DNA of 21,427 nt. It comes from a virus. The stretch spans positions 1 through 21,427 of the IMG/VR virus record IMGVR_UViG_3300025151_003262. The stretch is one strand, 5' to 3'. Positions within the stretch are counted from its first letter, which is position 1; each line of letters starts with the position of its first letter. The position numbers were made by a program, and so were the translations under genes. The notes below the pieces were generated by a model. The model saw only the letters and a program-made list of their open reading frames with translations, was not told the origin of the DNA and ran no database searches. Shown here one piece after another: positions 1-6,941 of the stretch.

Positions 1-314
1 AGATAGAATATGTATCTCCATTAGCCAAAGCTCAAAAGACACAAGAGTTATCATCTGTTATGAGAGGAATAGAAATATTTGGCTCAATGCAAAATATTGC
101 ACCAGTATTTGATTACATAGATATAGATGGTTTAGTCGATCACATTAAAAATGTTTTAGGTTTACCAGCTAAAATTATGAGATCAAAAGCAGAGGTTCAA
201 CAAATCCAACAACAAAAACAACAAGCCGAAATGCAGATGCAACAATTACAACAAGCGCAAGCAGTTGCAGAGAGTGCTGGTAAAATAGCACCAGCTTTAA
301 AGGCGGTTGAGTAA
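1..314 (+). CDS. Portal (head-tail connector) protein, C-terminal fragment
   Basis: This gene enters from the left edge; its open frame runs in from position 3 and stops at 312-314, so only about 103 C-terminal residues are visible. The residues before the first in-window ATG read IEYVSPLAKAQKTQELSSV, a segment typical of the C-terminal region of T7-type portal proteins (Pfam head-to-tail connector family). The ATG at 60 is therefore internal and is not the gene start. Portals form the dodecameric ring at one capsid vertex through which DNA is packaged and ejected. The last 45 residues are a glutamine-rich helical tail (roughly residues 45-75 counted from the internal Met), as is common in this family. 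The stop overlaps the next start by 1 nt (TAATG), which suggests coupled translation. Confidence rests on the family motif and on position just before the scaffold and capsid genes. Confidence 0.85.
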   Translation, partial: IEYVSPLAKAQKTQELSSVMRGIEIFGSMQNIAPVFDYIDIDGLVDHIKNVLGLPAKIMRSKAEVQQIQQQKQQAEMQMQQLQQAQAVAESAGKIAPALKAVE

Positions 315-526
315 TGGATCAAAAAGAACTTAAACAATTAGGAATAGATTATAAAACAGTTTTTAAATCGGAGGCTGGAGAACGAGTGCTTTCTGATTTG
401 GAAAAAAGATGTAGCTTTCACGCAACTACTCACGTTAAAGGAGACAGCCACGAAAGCGCATTTTTAGAAGGTTCAAGAGCAGTAGTCTTGTTCATTAAAA
501 ATATGCTTAACAAAAAAGGAGAATAA
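314..526 (+). CDS. Bbp19-like small structural-module protein
   Basis: This is a 70-residue protein. It resembles the small Bbp19-like phage proteins, which carry a pattern of the type 'F.t..G.rVL.dLek.C' followed by a G-x-R-x-VVLFI helix near the C-terminus. Here that reads VFKSEAGERVLSDLEKRC (residues 16-33) and EGSRAVVLFIKNML (52-65). The function of the family is not known to me; its place between portal and scaffold in BPP-1-like and other podovirus clusters suggests a role in head assembly. Position and length fit the family. The start codon overlaps the portal stop by 1 nt, and no separate promoter is visible. It is most likely cytoplasmic or virion-associated; there is no signal peptide or membrane segment. 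Confidence 0.7.
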   Translation: MDQKELKQLGIDYKTVFKSEAGERVLSDLEKRCSFHATTHVKGDSHESAFLEGSRAVVLFIKNMLNKKGE

Positions 527-528
527 AA

Positions 529-1368
529 ATGTCAAGCGAAAATCAAGAGGTAGTAACACCAGAAGTTCAAACTGAAAATTCTGTGTTATCTGGAGATCCT
601 AAAACAGAAACTCCAACAAGTACAGATTGGAAAGCAAATCTTTCCGATGAAATAAAAGCAGATAAATCTTTAGAAAATATTAAAGATATTGAAAGCCTAG
701 CAAAAAGTTATGTTCACGCACAAAAGCTAGTAGGTGCAGATAAAATTCCTGTACCTAATAAATTTGCAACAGAAAAAGATTGGGATGCAGTTTATGAAAA
801 ACTAGGTAGACCAAAGGATGCAACTGGATATAAATATGAGTTAGGAGAAAATACTAAAATTAATGAAGAGGCTTTAAAAACTTTTTCAGACCAAGCGCAT
901 AAGTTGGGATTATTACCAACGCAAGCTAATGGTGTTGTAAAATGGTATAATGATATGGCAGCTCAACAACAACAAGATGCGGACACAACTGCTATGGGTG
1001 CTAGAGAGCAAAGCGAAACAGCTCTTAAAAAAGAGTGGGGTCAAGCATACGACCAGCAAATTAATAAAGCGGCAACTGTTGCTAAACAAGTTTTAGATGC
1101 TGATTTTTTAAATTCAAATTTAGCAGACGGAACTAAAATTGGCGACCATCCAAGTTTTATTAAAGCATTTGCAAATTTAGCAGATAAGATGGGAGAAGAT
1201 ACTATAACACAAGCATCTGGACCAGCTTATCAAACACCAGCTCAAATAGAAAAACAAATTGGAGAATTAACACAACAAGGTTCAGCTTATTGGGATAAAA
1301 GACATCCTAACCATGAACTAGCTGTTAAAGAAGTTTTGGCTTTACGAGAACAAAAAAATCAAGTATAG
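529..1368 (+). CDS. Capsid scaffolding protein
   Basis: This is a 279-residue acidic, helix-rich protein directly upstream of the capsid gene, the usual site of the scaffold gene in podoviruses. Residues 1-30 are a low-complexity Glu/Thr/Pro tail. The stretch at about 33-110 (DWKANLSDEIKADKSL, then IPVPNKFATEKDWDAVYEKL and GRPKDATGYKYEL) is the conserved core typical of T7-like and marine podovirus scaffold/capsid assembly proteins. The remainder is Gln/Ala-rich predicted coiled helix, including QQQQDAD near residue 148. Scaffolds guide the capsid protein into a closed procapsid and then leave. The start is the ATG two bases after the preceding stop, with AAGGAG about 6 nt upstream (in GGAGAATAAAA context). 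The gene is followed by the 140-nt capsid leader. Confidence 0.85.
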   Translation: MSSENQEVVTPEVQTENSVLSGDPKTETPTSTDWKANLSDEIKADKSLENIKDIESLAKSYVHAQKLVGADKIPVPNKFATEKDWDAVYEKLGRPKDATGYKYELGENTKINEEALKTFSDQAHKLGLLPTQANGVVKWYNDMAAQQQQDADTTAMGAREQSETALKKEWGQAYDQQINKAATVAKQVLDADFLNSNLADGTKIGDHPSFIKAFANLADKMGEDTITQASGPAYQTPAQIEKQIGELTQQGSAYWDKRHPNHELAVKEVLALREQKNQV

Positions 1369-1380
1369 CCGAAATATATT

Positions 1381-1466
1381 GGGATAATCGAAAGACCCTA
1401 GTTGACACTATGAAAGTATAGGTTCCAGGAGAACTAAAATCGAGGTTTCGACCCGCAAGGATAATC
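1381..1466 (+). repeat. Duplicated motif in the capsid leader (GGATAATC and AATCGA-n-GACCC)
   Basis: GGATAATC occurs at 1382-1389 and again at 1459-1466. AATCGA followed by GACCC occurs at 1386-1398 (2-nt gap) and 1438-1454 (6-nt gap). The two copies flank the candidate promoter at 1396-1416. The order of the sub-motifs differs between copies: GGATAATC comes first in the upstream copy and last in the downstream copy. They therefore read as two related structural elements and not as a simple direct duplication. Confidence 0.6.
1396..1416 (+). promoter_or_regulatory. Candidate phage RNA polymerase promoter P1 (SP6-like)
   Basis: The stretch TAGTTGACACTATGAAAG (1399-1416) matches the SP6 promoter core TAGGTGACACTATAGAAG at 15 of 18 positions, including all of TGACACTAT. 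Initiation would fall near 1412-1413, about 95 nt before the capsid ATG. The motif GACACTATG occurs once more, before the tail fibre gene. TTGACA (1402-1407) also equals a sigma-70 -35 box, but no -10 hexamer lies 16-18 nt downstream, so a host-type promoter is less likely. A cognate single-subunit RNA polymerase would have to be encoded outside this window. Confidence 0.55.
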
Positions 1467-1508
1467 AGCCGCTTAACATTAACAATAACCAACAAAGGAG
1501 AACTTATT

Positions 1509-2384
1509 ATGAGTTCACAAATAACTACTTCTTTCGTTGAACAGTATAGCTCTAATGTTGCTATGCTTTCTCAACAAATGGGAAGTAAATTAAGAGGTTC
1601 TGTTGATGTGGAAACTGTTAGAGGTAAAAACGCATTCTTCGATCAAGTCGGAGTTACTGCTGCTCAATTAAGAACGAGCAGACATGGCGATACACCTCAA
1701 ATAGACACGCCTCACAGCAGAAGAAGATTGAGCTTGGCTGACTACGAATGGGCTGATCTTGTTGACGATGTTGACAAGGTTAGAATGCTTGTAGACCCGA
1801 CAAGTTCATACGCAAGAGCAGCGGCAGCAGCTATGAACAGAGCAATGGATGATGTTATTATAACAGCGTTCAACGCATCTGCGAATACTGGTGTTGCTGG
1901 TGGTACATCTACGGCTTTACCTTCAAGCCAAAAGACTGCAACTTCAGACCAATCAGATGGTTTGACGATTGCTAAACTTTTGTCTGCGAAGAAAATCCTA
2001 GATAACAACGATGTTGACCCTTCATTGAAGAGATATGTCGTTTGTGGACCACAACAGATCTCGGATCTATTAGGAACTACACAAGTAACTAGCTCTGACT
2101 ATAATACAGTTAAAGCTCTTGCTGAAGGTAGTATTAATTCCTACTTAGGATTTGAGTTCATAATGTCAACAAGATTGAACAAGGATGCAACTTACACTTC
2201 TGACAGATTAGTTTTTGCATATACTGAAGATGCTATCAAGTTAGGTATCGGTAAGGATATTTCTGCAAAAATTTCTGAAAGAGCTGACAAATCCTACTCA
2301 ACGCAAGTTTATTACGCAATGAGTTTGGGAGCCGTTAGAATGGAAGAGAAAAAAGTTGTTCAAATTCCTTGTCATGAAGCATAA
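1509..2384 (+). CDS. Major capsid protein (HK97-fold, BPP-1 type)
   Basis: This is a 291-residue protein that fits the phage capsid family found in BPP-1-like and marine podoviruses. Visible hallmarks are an N-terminal helix (FVEQYSSNVAMLSQQMGSKL, residues 9-28); the E-loop-like stretch at about 45-75 with THSRRR-type basic motif (TPHSRRRLSLADYEWADLVD, 67-86); a long Ala-rich spine helix around 100-120 (YARAAAAAMNRAMDDVI); and a C-terminal P-domain/A-domain portion ending RMEEKKVVQIPCHEA. The protein builds the icosahedral shell. It has its own strong Shine-Dalgarno, a long leader and a candidate promoter, consistent with its being the most abundant product. Codon choice is visibly richer in C-ending codons (GAC, AAC, TTC, ATC) than in the neighbouring genes, as expected for a very highly expressed gene. 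The HK97 fold is inferred from the family. Confidence 0.9.
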   Translation: MSSQITTSFVEQYSSNVAMLSQQMGSKLRGSVDVETVRGKNAFFDQVGVTAAQLRTSRHGDTPQIDTPHSRRRLSLADYEWADLVDDVDKVRMLVDPTSSYARAAAAAMNRAMDDVIITAFNASANTGVAGGTSTALPSSQKTATSDQSDGLTIAKLLSAKKILDNNDVDPSLKRYVVCGPQQISDLLGTTQVTSSDYNTVKALAEGSINSYLGFEFIMSTRLNKDATYTSDRLVFAYTEDAIKLGIGKDISAKISERADKSYSTQVYYAMSLGAVRMEEKKVVQIPCHEA

Positions 2385-2408
2385 TCAATAGAATAGGAGA
2401 AAATCACA

Positions 2409-2888
2409 ATGGGAACTAAAAACTCAGACTTAGTAGCAAATTTTGAAGCTACGCCACCAGTTCTTACAGATAGCAGCCTGTTACACGGAGTTCTTCGTGT
2501 AGCCCAAGGTACTATAGTTGTAGCAGCTGGCGATAGTGATGATGACGATATTGTTATGCTTGCACCTATACCAAGTAATGCTGTCGTTCCACAAATTTGG
2601 ATCGGATCAGATACATTTGGCGGTTCATGTACTTTCAATGTTGGAATTTATCAAAGTGATGGAACAGTAGTAGACGAAGATTACTTCGCAACTGCGGTGG
2701 CTGATGCTGCTGCAATGGCTGATGTAAGACACGAAGCTGCTGACATCAATACTGCTGGAAAAGCAATGTGGGAAATGGCTGGAGCGTCTAGCGATCCTGG
2801 AGGTTACTACTACATAGCGGCTACTATGGCTGCTGCGGGTGGAACTGAAGGCGATATGTCGTTCTGCATAAACTACGTTTGTAACTAG
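2409..2888 (+). CDS. Candidate capsid cement/decoration protein
   Basis: This is a 159-residue Ala/Asp/Gly-rich protein, predicted all-beta with no membrane segment. It lies directly after the capsid gene, where BPP-1 encodes its cement protein, and that position is the main reason for the call. The sequence opens MGTKNSDLVANFEATPPVL and continues with short beta-like stretches (GTIVVAAGDSDDDDIVMLAPI, about residues 34-54; TFNVGIYQSDGTVVDEDYF, about 75-93). An Ala-rich segment follows at 94-125 and the protein ends SFCINYVCN. It shares the C-rich codon bias of the capsid gene, suggesting similarly high expression. Shine-Dalgarno AGGAG lies about 9 nt upstream. A GC-rich stem-loop follows its stop. 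Direct homology to a named cement protein is not certain from inspection. Confidence 0.55.
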   Translation: MGTKNSDLVANFEATPPVLTDSSLLHGVLRVAQGTIVVAAGDSDDDDIVMLAPIPSNAVVPQIWIGSDTFGGSCTFNVGIYQSDGTVVDEDYFATAVADAAAMADVRHEAADINTAGKAMWEMAGASSDPGGYYYIAATMAAAGGTEGDMSFCINYVCN

Positions 2889-2900
2889 CAAATAGAATTT

Positions 2901-2932
2901 TAGGCGGGGAAAGCGAGAGTGGAACCCGCCTA
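2901..2932 (+). terminator. GC-rich stem-loop after the cement gene
   Basis: TAGGCGGG (2901-2908) and CCCGCCTA (2925-2932) form a perfect 8-bp inverted repeat around a 16-nt purine-rich loop. It lies 13 nt after the cement stop and 6 nt before the ATG of the next gene. In this AT-rich DNA such a stem is conspicuous. There is no U-tract after it, so a textbook intrinsic terminator is doubtful. It could instead protect the 3' end of the capsid/cement mRNA, be an RNase III site, or hide the weak AGG in front of the next start codon and lower its translation. Confidence 0.6.
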
Positions 2933-2938
2933 GGATGC

Positions 2939-3145
2939 ATGACAAAAAAAATAGATAAACCAAAACTTGTCTTACATTTTAAAAATGGAAATCATATTTA
3001 CCGATATGTTTTGGTAGACAGATTTAAAAACGATAACAAGTATCATTATGGTTTTGATACTAAAGAAGAATTAACTGAAGCTGAAATATTTGCTTTGGTA
3101 AAACCAAGAACATTAAGAAGAAAATATATAATTAAAAAGGATTAA
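2939..3145 (+). CDS. Small basic hypothetical protein
   Basis: This is a 68-residue, lysine-rich protein that I do not recognise. Its length and compact alternating hydrophobic/charged pattern (KLVLHFKNGNHIYRYVLVDR near the start, then FDTKEELTEAEIFALVKPRTL) suggest a small folded beta/alpha domain with a basic C-terminal tail (RRKYIIKKD). No signal or membrane segment is seen. The start codon is immediately downstream of the stem-loop at 2901-2932, with only AGG, itself in or next to the stem, as a possible ribosome site; translation may therefore be low or gated by the hairpin. An ATG 4 nt earlier is out of frame. The gene ends one base before the gatekeeper start. Codon use matches its AT-rich downstream neighbours and not the capsid genes. 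Confidence 0.6.
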   Translation: MTKKIDKPKLVLHFKNGNHIYRYVLVDRFKNDNKYHYGFDTKEELTEAEIFALVKPRTLRRKYIIKKD

Positions 3146-3146
3146 C

Positions 3147-3728
3147 ATGGCATCAGTAGTTCAAATTTGTAATTCAGCATTAAATCAATTAGGCGCAAGT
3201 TCTATAACAGCTCTTACAGATGATAGTAAAAATGCTAGATTATGTAATGAAAGATATACAACAATTAGAGATGCAGTATTTAGAGCGCATCCTTGGAATT
3301 GTTTAATTAAAAGAGTTCAATTAGCACAAGATAGCGATACTCCAGCTTGGGGTTTTGATTATCAATATACTTTACCCGCAGATTGTTTAAGAATTTTAGG
3401 AATTAAAGATTACAATTCAGATTACAAAATTGAAGGTAGAAAATTATTAATTAGTGAAAGTGAAGTATATTTAATTTATTTAGCACAAATAACAGATGTT
3501 AATGAATTAGATGTTTTATTAAGAGAAACTATCTCTGCACATTTAGCGCAAGATATTGCTTATGCTATAACTGCCAATCTACAAGTTGCAAATTTAATGG
3601 CAGAAAAATATCAAGCTAAATTATCAGAGGCAAGACACGCAGATAGTTCTGAAGGTTATAACACTAACCCAGAATTAGCTCCAACAGATCAAATCATAAC
3701 TGAAGATTTTTTAAACAGTAGATATTAA
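3147..3728 (+). CDS. Tail tubular protein A (gp11-like gatekeeper/adaptor)
   Basis: This is a 193-residue protein with the layout of T7 gp11-type adaptors. The N-terminal helices read VVQICNSALNQLGASSITAL (residues 4-23). A conserved segment follows, of the type 'R..YttirdavfRaHPWNcliKR' (about 36-57), then a central 'W.fdYqYtLPaDClRil' motif (about 67-85), then a helical C-terminal part that sits against the portal in related virions. In T7 this protein forms a dodecameric ring beneath the portal that connects it to the nozzle. Position immediately before the nozzle gene agrees. The N-terminal motif 'CN.AL..LG...I..l.d.s..A' is diagnostic for this family across podoviruses. The start ATG follows the preceding stop by one base. 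Confidence 0.85.
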   Translation: MASVVQICNSALNQLGASSITALTDDSKNARLCNERYTTIRDAVFRAHPWNCLIKRVQLAQDSDTPAWGFDYQYTLPADCLRILGIKDYNSDYKIEGRKLLISESEVYLIYLAQITDVNELDVLLRETISAHLAQDIAYAITANLQVANLMAEKYQAKLSEARHADSSEGYNTNPELAPTDQIITEDFLNSRY

Positions 3729-3730
3729 AT

Positions 3731-6496
3731 ATGGGAAAACAACTTTTAAGTATCCCTAGCTTTACCGCTGGGGAGCTTTCCTCTTCTATGGAGGGAAGAA
3801 CAGATTTTGCAAAATACTTTAATGGTGCAACGAATATTGAAAACTTTGTGGTTATGCCACATGGACCAATAACAAGACGACCAGGAACTTATTTTGTATC
3901 TGAAATAAAAACATCTGCAAATAAAACAAGACTTATTCCTTTTACATTTTCAACTGAACAAACTTACATTTTAGAATTTGGCGATCAATACATTCGTTTC
4001 TTTAAAGATAACGGTCAAATTGTAGAGGCTAATAAAACTATTACTGGAATAACGCAAGCTAATCCAGCTGTAGTTACATCTAGCTCACATGGTTATAATA
4101 ATGGAGATTTTGTAACTATTTCATCTGTTGTAGGAATGACAGAAGTAAATGGTAAAACTTTTAAAGTAGCAGACAAAACTACTAATACTTTTGAATTACA
4201 AGATGTTGATGGTAACGATATAAACTCTTCTGGTTATACTGCTTATTCATCCGCTGGTGTAGCTAATAGAATTTATCAAATCACAACTAACTATACGACA
4301 GCACAACTATTTGATTTAAAATTTGCACAGTCTGCTGACGTTATGTATATAACGCATCCTAGCCATGAAGCATCAAAACTATCCAGAACGGGTCATACTT
4401 CCTGGACACTTTCAGAAGTAGACTTTGGCGAAACTGGACCCTACATGGATGCCAATACTACAGCGACAACTTTAACTCCAGCATCCTCTGGAACTGGAAC
4501 GGGTGTTAATATAACTGCTAGCTCAACTACAGGAATAAATGGTGGTAATGGTTGGCAAACAACAGATGTTGGAAGAATTTTAAAATTTAATAGTGGCGAG
4601 GCTGTAATTACAGCAAGAACAAATACCACAGTTGTAGTCTGCACAATTACTAAAGCATTTGCTAATACTGATGCGACAGCAGCTTTTCAACTTGGTTCTT
4701 TTTCAGATACCACGGGTCATCCATCGGTAGTTACTTTCTTTGAACAAAGATTAGTTTTTGCTGGAACATCCGATCAACCACAAACAATGTTTTTTTCAAA
4801 GTCTGGAGACTATGAGAATATGACAACTGGAACTGATGCTGACGATGCTATGGTATATACTATTGCATCCAACCAGGTTAATGCAATTAAAGCTATGAAG
4901 GCAACAAGAACTTTAATTGTAATGACAACGGGTGGAGAATATGCTGTCTCTGCTGGAACCGCATCTGCAATCACACCGACAAATATTTCAATCGTTAAAC
5001 AATCTAATTATGGTTCAGCTGGAGTAGATGCCTTATCTATTGGTAACGCAACTATCTTTTTACAAAGAGCAAAAAGAAAAATGAGAGAACTTGCTTATAA
5101 CTTTGACACCGATGGTTATGTTGCTCCAGATTTAACTATTCTTGCAGAACATATAACTGATAGTGGTATTACCCAAATGGATTACCAACAAGAACCATAC
5201 TCAATAGTTTGGGGAACAAGAACTGACGGAATATTAGCTGGTTTAACTTATAACAGATTAGAAAATGTTGTTGCTTGGCATAGACACATTATAGGCGGTA
5301 AGTCTGACACTACAAAAAATATTATTCAACAATCAATTAGTTTCACTTCAAACTCTTCAAATGTAAATACTACAGCTAATACAATTACTATTTCATCACA
5401 CGGTTTATCAACAGCTGATCCAGTTTATTATTATGCTGGCTCTAATGCTATTGGTGGATTAAATAATTCAACATTATATTATGCTATCGCAACCGATAGT
5501 AATACAATAAAACTAGCGACAACATCATCGAATGCTACCGCTGGAACGGCTATATCTTTTACTTCAGCTCCTAGTTCAGACACAACTCAATACATTTATC
5601 AAGGTGTTAATATTTCTTCTAATTTTATTTATTCAGCTTCTCATGGTTTTGTTACTGGTGATATTTTTTATTATGATAATACTGGAACAGCTATTGGTGG
5701 TTTATCTGAAAATACAAAATATTATATTGAAAAAATTGATAACAACCAATTTAAACTTTATTCAGATAAAAATTTATCTACCGTTGTTAGTTTAACTTCA
5801 GCTCACACATCAGAGCAAACTGATAATATTTTAACTAATGCTAAAGTAGAAAGTGTTGCTATAATTGATGGTGATACAGACGAAGATCAAGTTTGGGTTA
5901 TAGTTCAAAGATGGATAAATGGTGCTGTAAGAAGATATGTAGAATATTTTACTCCATTTGATTTTAACAAAGATGTTACTGCATTTCATTATTTAGATAG
6001 TGGATTAAGTTATGTTGGCGATGAAACATCCACACTTACTGGATTAGATCATTTAGAAGGAGAAGTTGTGGATATTATTGGTGAAGGTGCTGCACAAACT
6101 AATAAAACAGTTTCAAGCGGCAGTATAACAATAGATAACGCAACTGAACAAGCTAAAGTTGGTTTACTGTATACATCTGATTTACAAACAATGAGATTAG
6201 ATGAAGGTTATACAGAAACAACTCAAACTAAAACAAAAAGAATTTATGATTTATCTGTTAGGTTTCAAGATACCGTTGGAGCTAAAGTTGGACCCAACGC
6301 AGCAAACTTAACATCAATAGATTTTAGAGCTAGTGGATCTCCAATGAACTTACCTATTCCATTGTTTACTGGAGATAAATCTGTTGAATTTGATACAGGT
6401 TATGGCACGGAAGGTTTAGTTTACGTTCAACAACCACAGGCTCTACCAATGACTATCCTTGGTATTTATCCAAGATTGGAGACAGAGAGTGTCTAA
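3731..6496 (+). CDS. Tail tubular protein B (gp12-like nozzle protein) with inserted beta repeats
   Basis: This is a 921-residue protein, longer than T7 gp12 (about 790). The opening IPSFTAGELSSSMEGRTDF (residues 7-25), with RRPGTYFVSE near 49, is the hallmark start of podovirus nozzle proteins. A conserved segment at about 329-364 (FFEQRLVFAGTSDQPQTMFF) supports this. Three copies of a small beta module carrying the S-S-H-G-x-x-x-G-D/P pattern are visible: residues about 104-182, 546-614 and 627-691. The latter two are tandem. Modules of this look are often labelled FCCH-like in phage annotations. The nozzle forms the hexameric tip of the short tail through which DNA passes and to which fibres attach; the inserted modules may be fibre-docking or surface decorations, an inference. 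No clear Shine-Dalgarno precedes the start, so it may be coupled to the gene before it. Confidence 0.85.
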   Translation: MGKQLLSIPSFTAGELSSSMEGRTDFAKYFNGATNIENFVVMPHGPITRRPGTYFVSEIKTSANKTRLIPFTFSTEQTYILEFGDQYIRFFKDNGQIVEANKTITGITQANPAVVTSSSHGYNNGDFVTISSVVGMTEVNGKTFKVADKTTNTFELQDVDGNDINSSGYTAYSSAGVANRIYQITTNYTTAQLFDLKFAQSADVMYITHPSHEASKLSRTGHTSWTLSEVDFGETGPYMDANTTATTLTPASSGTGTGVNITASSTTGINGGNGWQTTDVGRILKFNSGEAVITARTNTTVVVCTITKAFANTDATAAFQLGSFSDTTGHPSVVTFFEQRLVFAGTSDQPQTMFFSKSGDYENMTTGTDADDAMVYTIASNQVNAIKAMKATRTLIVMTTGGEYAVSAGTASAITPTNISIVKQSNYGSAGVDALSIGNATIFLQRAKRKMRELAYNFDTDGYVAPDLTILAEHITDSGITQMDYQQEPYSIVWGTRTDGILAGLTYNRLENVVAWHRHIIGGKSDTTKNIIQQSISFTSNSSNVNTTANTITISSHGLSTADPVYYYAGSNAIGGLNNSTLYYAIATDSNTIKLATTSSNATAGTAISFTSAPSSDTTQYIYQGVNISSNFIYSASHGFVTGDIFYYDNTGTAIGGLSENTKYYIEKIDNNQFKLYSDKNLSTVVSLTSAHTSEQTDNILTNAKVESVAIIDGDTDEDQVWVIVQRWINGAVRRYVEYFTPFDFNKDVTAFHYLDSGLSYVGDETSTLTGLDHLEGEVVDIIGEGAAQTNKTVSSGSITIDNATEQAKVGLLYTSDLQTMRLDEGYTETTQTKTKRIYDLSVRFQDTVGAKVGPNAANLTSIDFRASGSPMNLPIPLFTGDKSVEFDTGYGTEGLVYVQQPQALPMTILGIYPRLETESV
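5366..5803 (+). repeat. Tandem SSHG beta-module repeats in the nozzle gene
   Basis: Two adjacent copies encode residues about 546-614 and 627-691 of the nozzle protein. The shared pattern is I.SSHG / SASHG, then a G/A-D-x-x-Y-Y turn, then AIGGL, a YY(A/I)-I-x-x-(D/N)-x-N stretch, then KL and a closing S(F/L)TSA. Nucleotide identity is low, so the duplication is old. A third related copy lies upstream at residues about 104-182. Confidence 0.65.
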
Positions 6497-6941
6497 TATT
6501 AAATTTGTACCTTTTGAAAACGAACACGCACATTATATTTTAGATCAAGGTTTAAATAGTGAATTATTAGAAATGAAACCAGAGCATAGAAAATATGCTT
6601 ATTATCTAAAAGAAGTTGGAATGTCGTTTACAGGGTTATTGAATAACAAACCTATAGCGGCTGGAGGGATCTTTCCCCTCTGGGATGGCTGTGCCGAGGG
6701 GTGGGTCTTGGCTACAAAAGAAATAAATAACTATCCAATAACATTTGCAAAGGTTATTAAGCAAAGAACTGACATGATGTTAAAAAATAATTTTATTAGA
6801 AGATTACAAACATCAGTTAAAGCCGATTGTTTAGTTGCGTTAAGATTTGCAAAATTTTTAGGATTGAAAGAAGAAGGTTTAATGAAGGGTTATGGACCAG
6901 ATGGTTCTGACTTTTATAGATTTGCGAGGATTATAAAATGA
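6489..6941 (+). CDS. gp13-like internal protein with GNAT (acetyltransferase) fold
   Basis: The best start is GTG at 6489, because GGAGA (6478-6482) lies 6 nt before it. The frame stays open upstream to a TTG at 6459, but that lies deep inside the nozzle gene. From GTG the protein has 150 residues and overlaps the nozzle stop by 8 nt. It resembles the family of T7 gp13, an acetyltransferase-like protein needed for virion core assembly. The centre reads AAGGIFPLWDGCAEGWVLAT, and the C-terminal half fits the last GNAT strands (VALRFAKFLGLKEEGLMKGY). I do not see a canonical R/QxxGxG/A acetyl-CoA loop, so enzymatic activity is doubtful. Position just before the gp14-, gp15- and gp16-like genes matches T7. 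A local GC-rich patch covers 6658-6712. Confidence 0.75.
   Translation: MSNIKFVPFENEHAHYILDQGLNSELLEMKPEHRKYAYYLKEVGMSFTGLLNNKPIAAGGIFPLWDGCAEGWVLATKEINNYPITFAKVIKQRTDMMLKNNFIRRLQTSVKADCLVALRFAKFLGLKEEGLMKGYGPDGSDFYRFARIIK

Larger units (their letters stand above)
1369..1508 (+). promoter_or_regulatory. Structured leader upstream of the capsid gene
   Basis: This 140-nt gap holds no ORF and is one of the two longest gaps in the window. It can form several stem-loops: a C-G, G-C, (A bulge), G-C, G-C, U-A stem capped by a UUCG tetraloop at 1441-1455; a 5-bp hairpin GGTTC/GAACT at 1421-1435 whose loop exposes AGGA; and CCTA/TAGG at 1397-1400 with 1419-1422. In addition TCGAAA-(GA)-CC at 1388-1397 is complementary to GGTTTCGA at 1444-1451, giving an alternative long-range fold. 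A clear Shine-Dalgarno AAGGAG (1495-1500) sits 8 nt before the capsid ATG. The pairings were found by eye and no folding energy was computed. The role (RNA stability, translation boost or processing) is inferred. Confidence 0.55.

Noticed and set aside
195-270. CAA-rich stretch at the portal end as a DNA tandem repeat
   Set aside because: It codes for the Gln-rich C-terminal helix typical of portal proteins; codons are mixed and there is no exact repeat unit.
1402-1407. TTGACA as a host sigma-70 -35 box
   Set aside because: No acceptable -10 hexamer at 16-18 nt; the wider match to the SP6-type promoter and the second GACACTATG copy explain the sequence better.
1742-2008. Open frame on the - strand inside the capsid gene (also 2372-2638, 2625-2963, 16643-16858 and others on the - strand)
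   Set aside because: They lie opposite strongly supported + strand genes, have no ribosome sites or recognisable domains, and their composition is that of a complement shadow.
3754-3773. 7-bp hairpin (with one G-U pair) just after the nozzle start
   Set aside because: It encodes the universally conserved IPSFTAGE segment, so the pairing may be a by-product of protein conservation; no further support.
5532-5795. + strand open frame of 87 codons inside the nozzle gene, Leu/Ile-rich
   Set aside because: It is an out-of-frame reading of the AT-rich repeat modules; the hydrophobicity follows from TTA/ATT-rich DNA.
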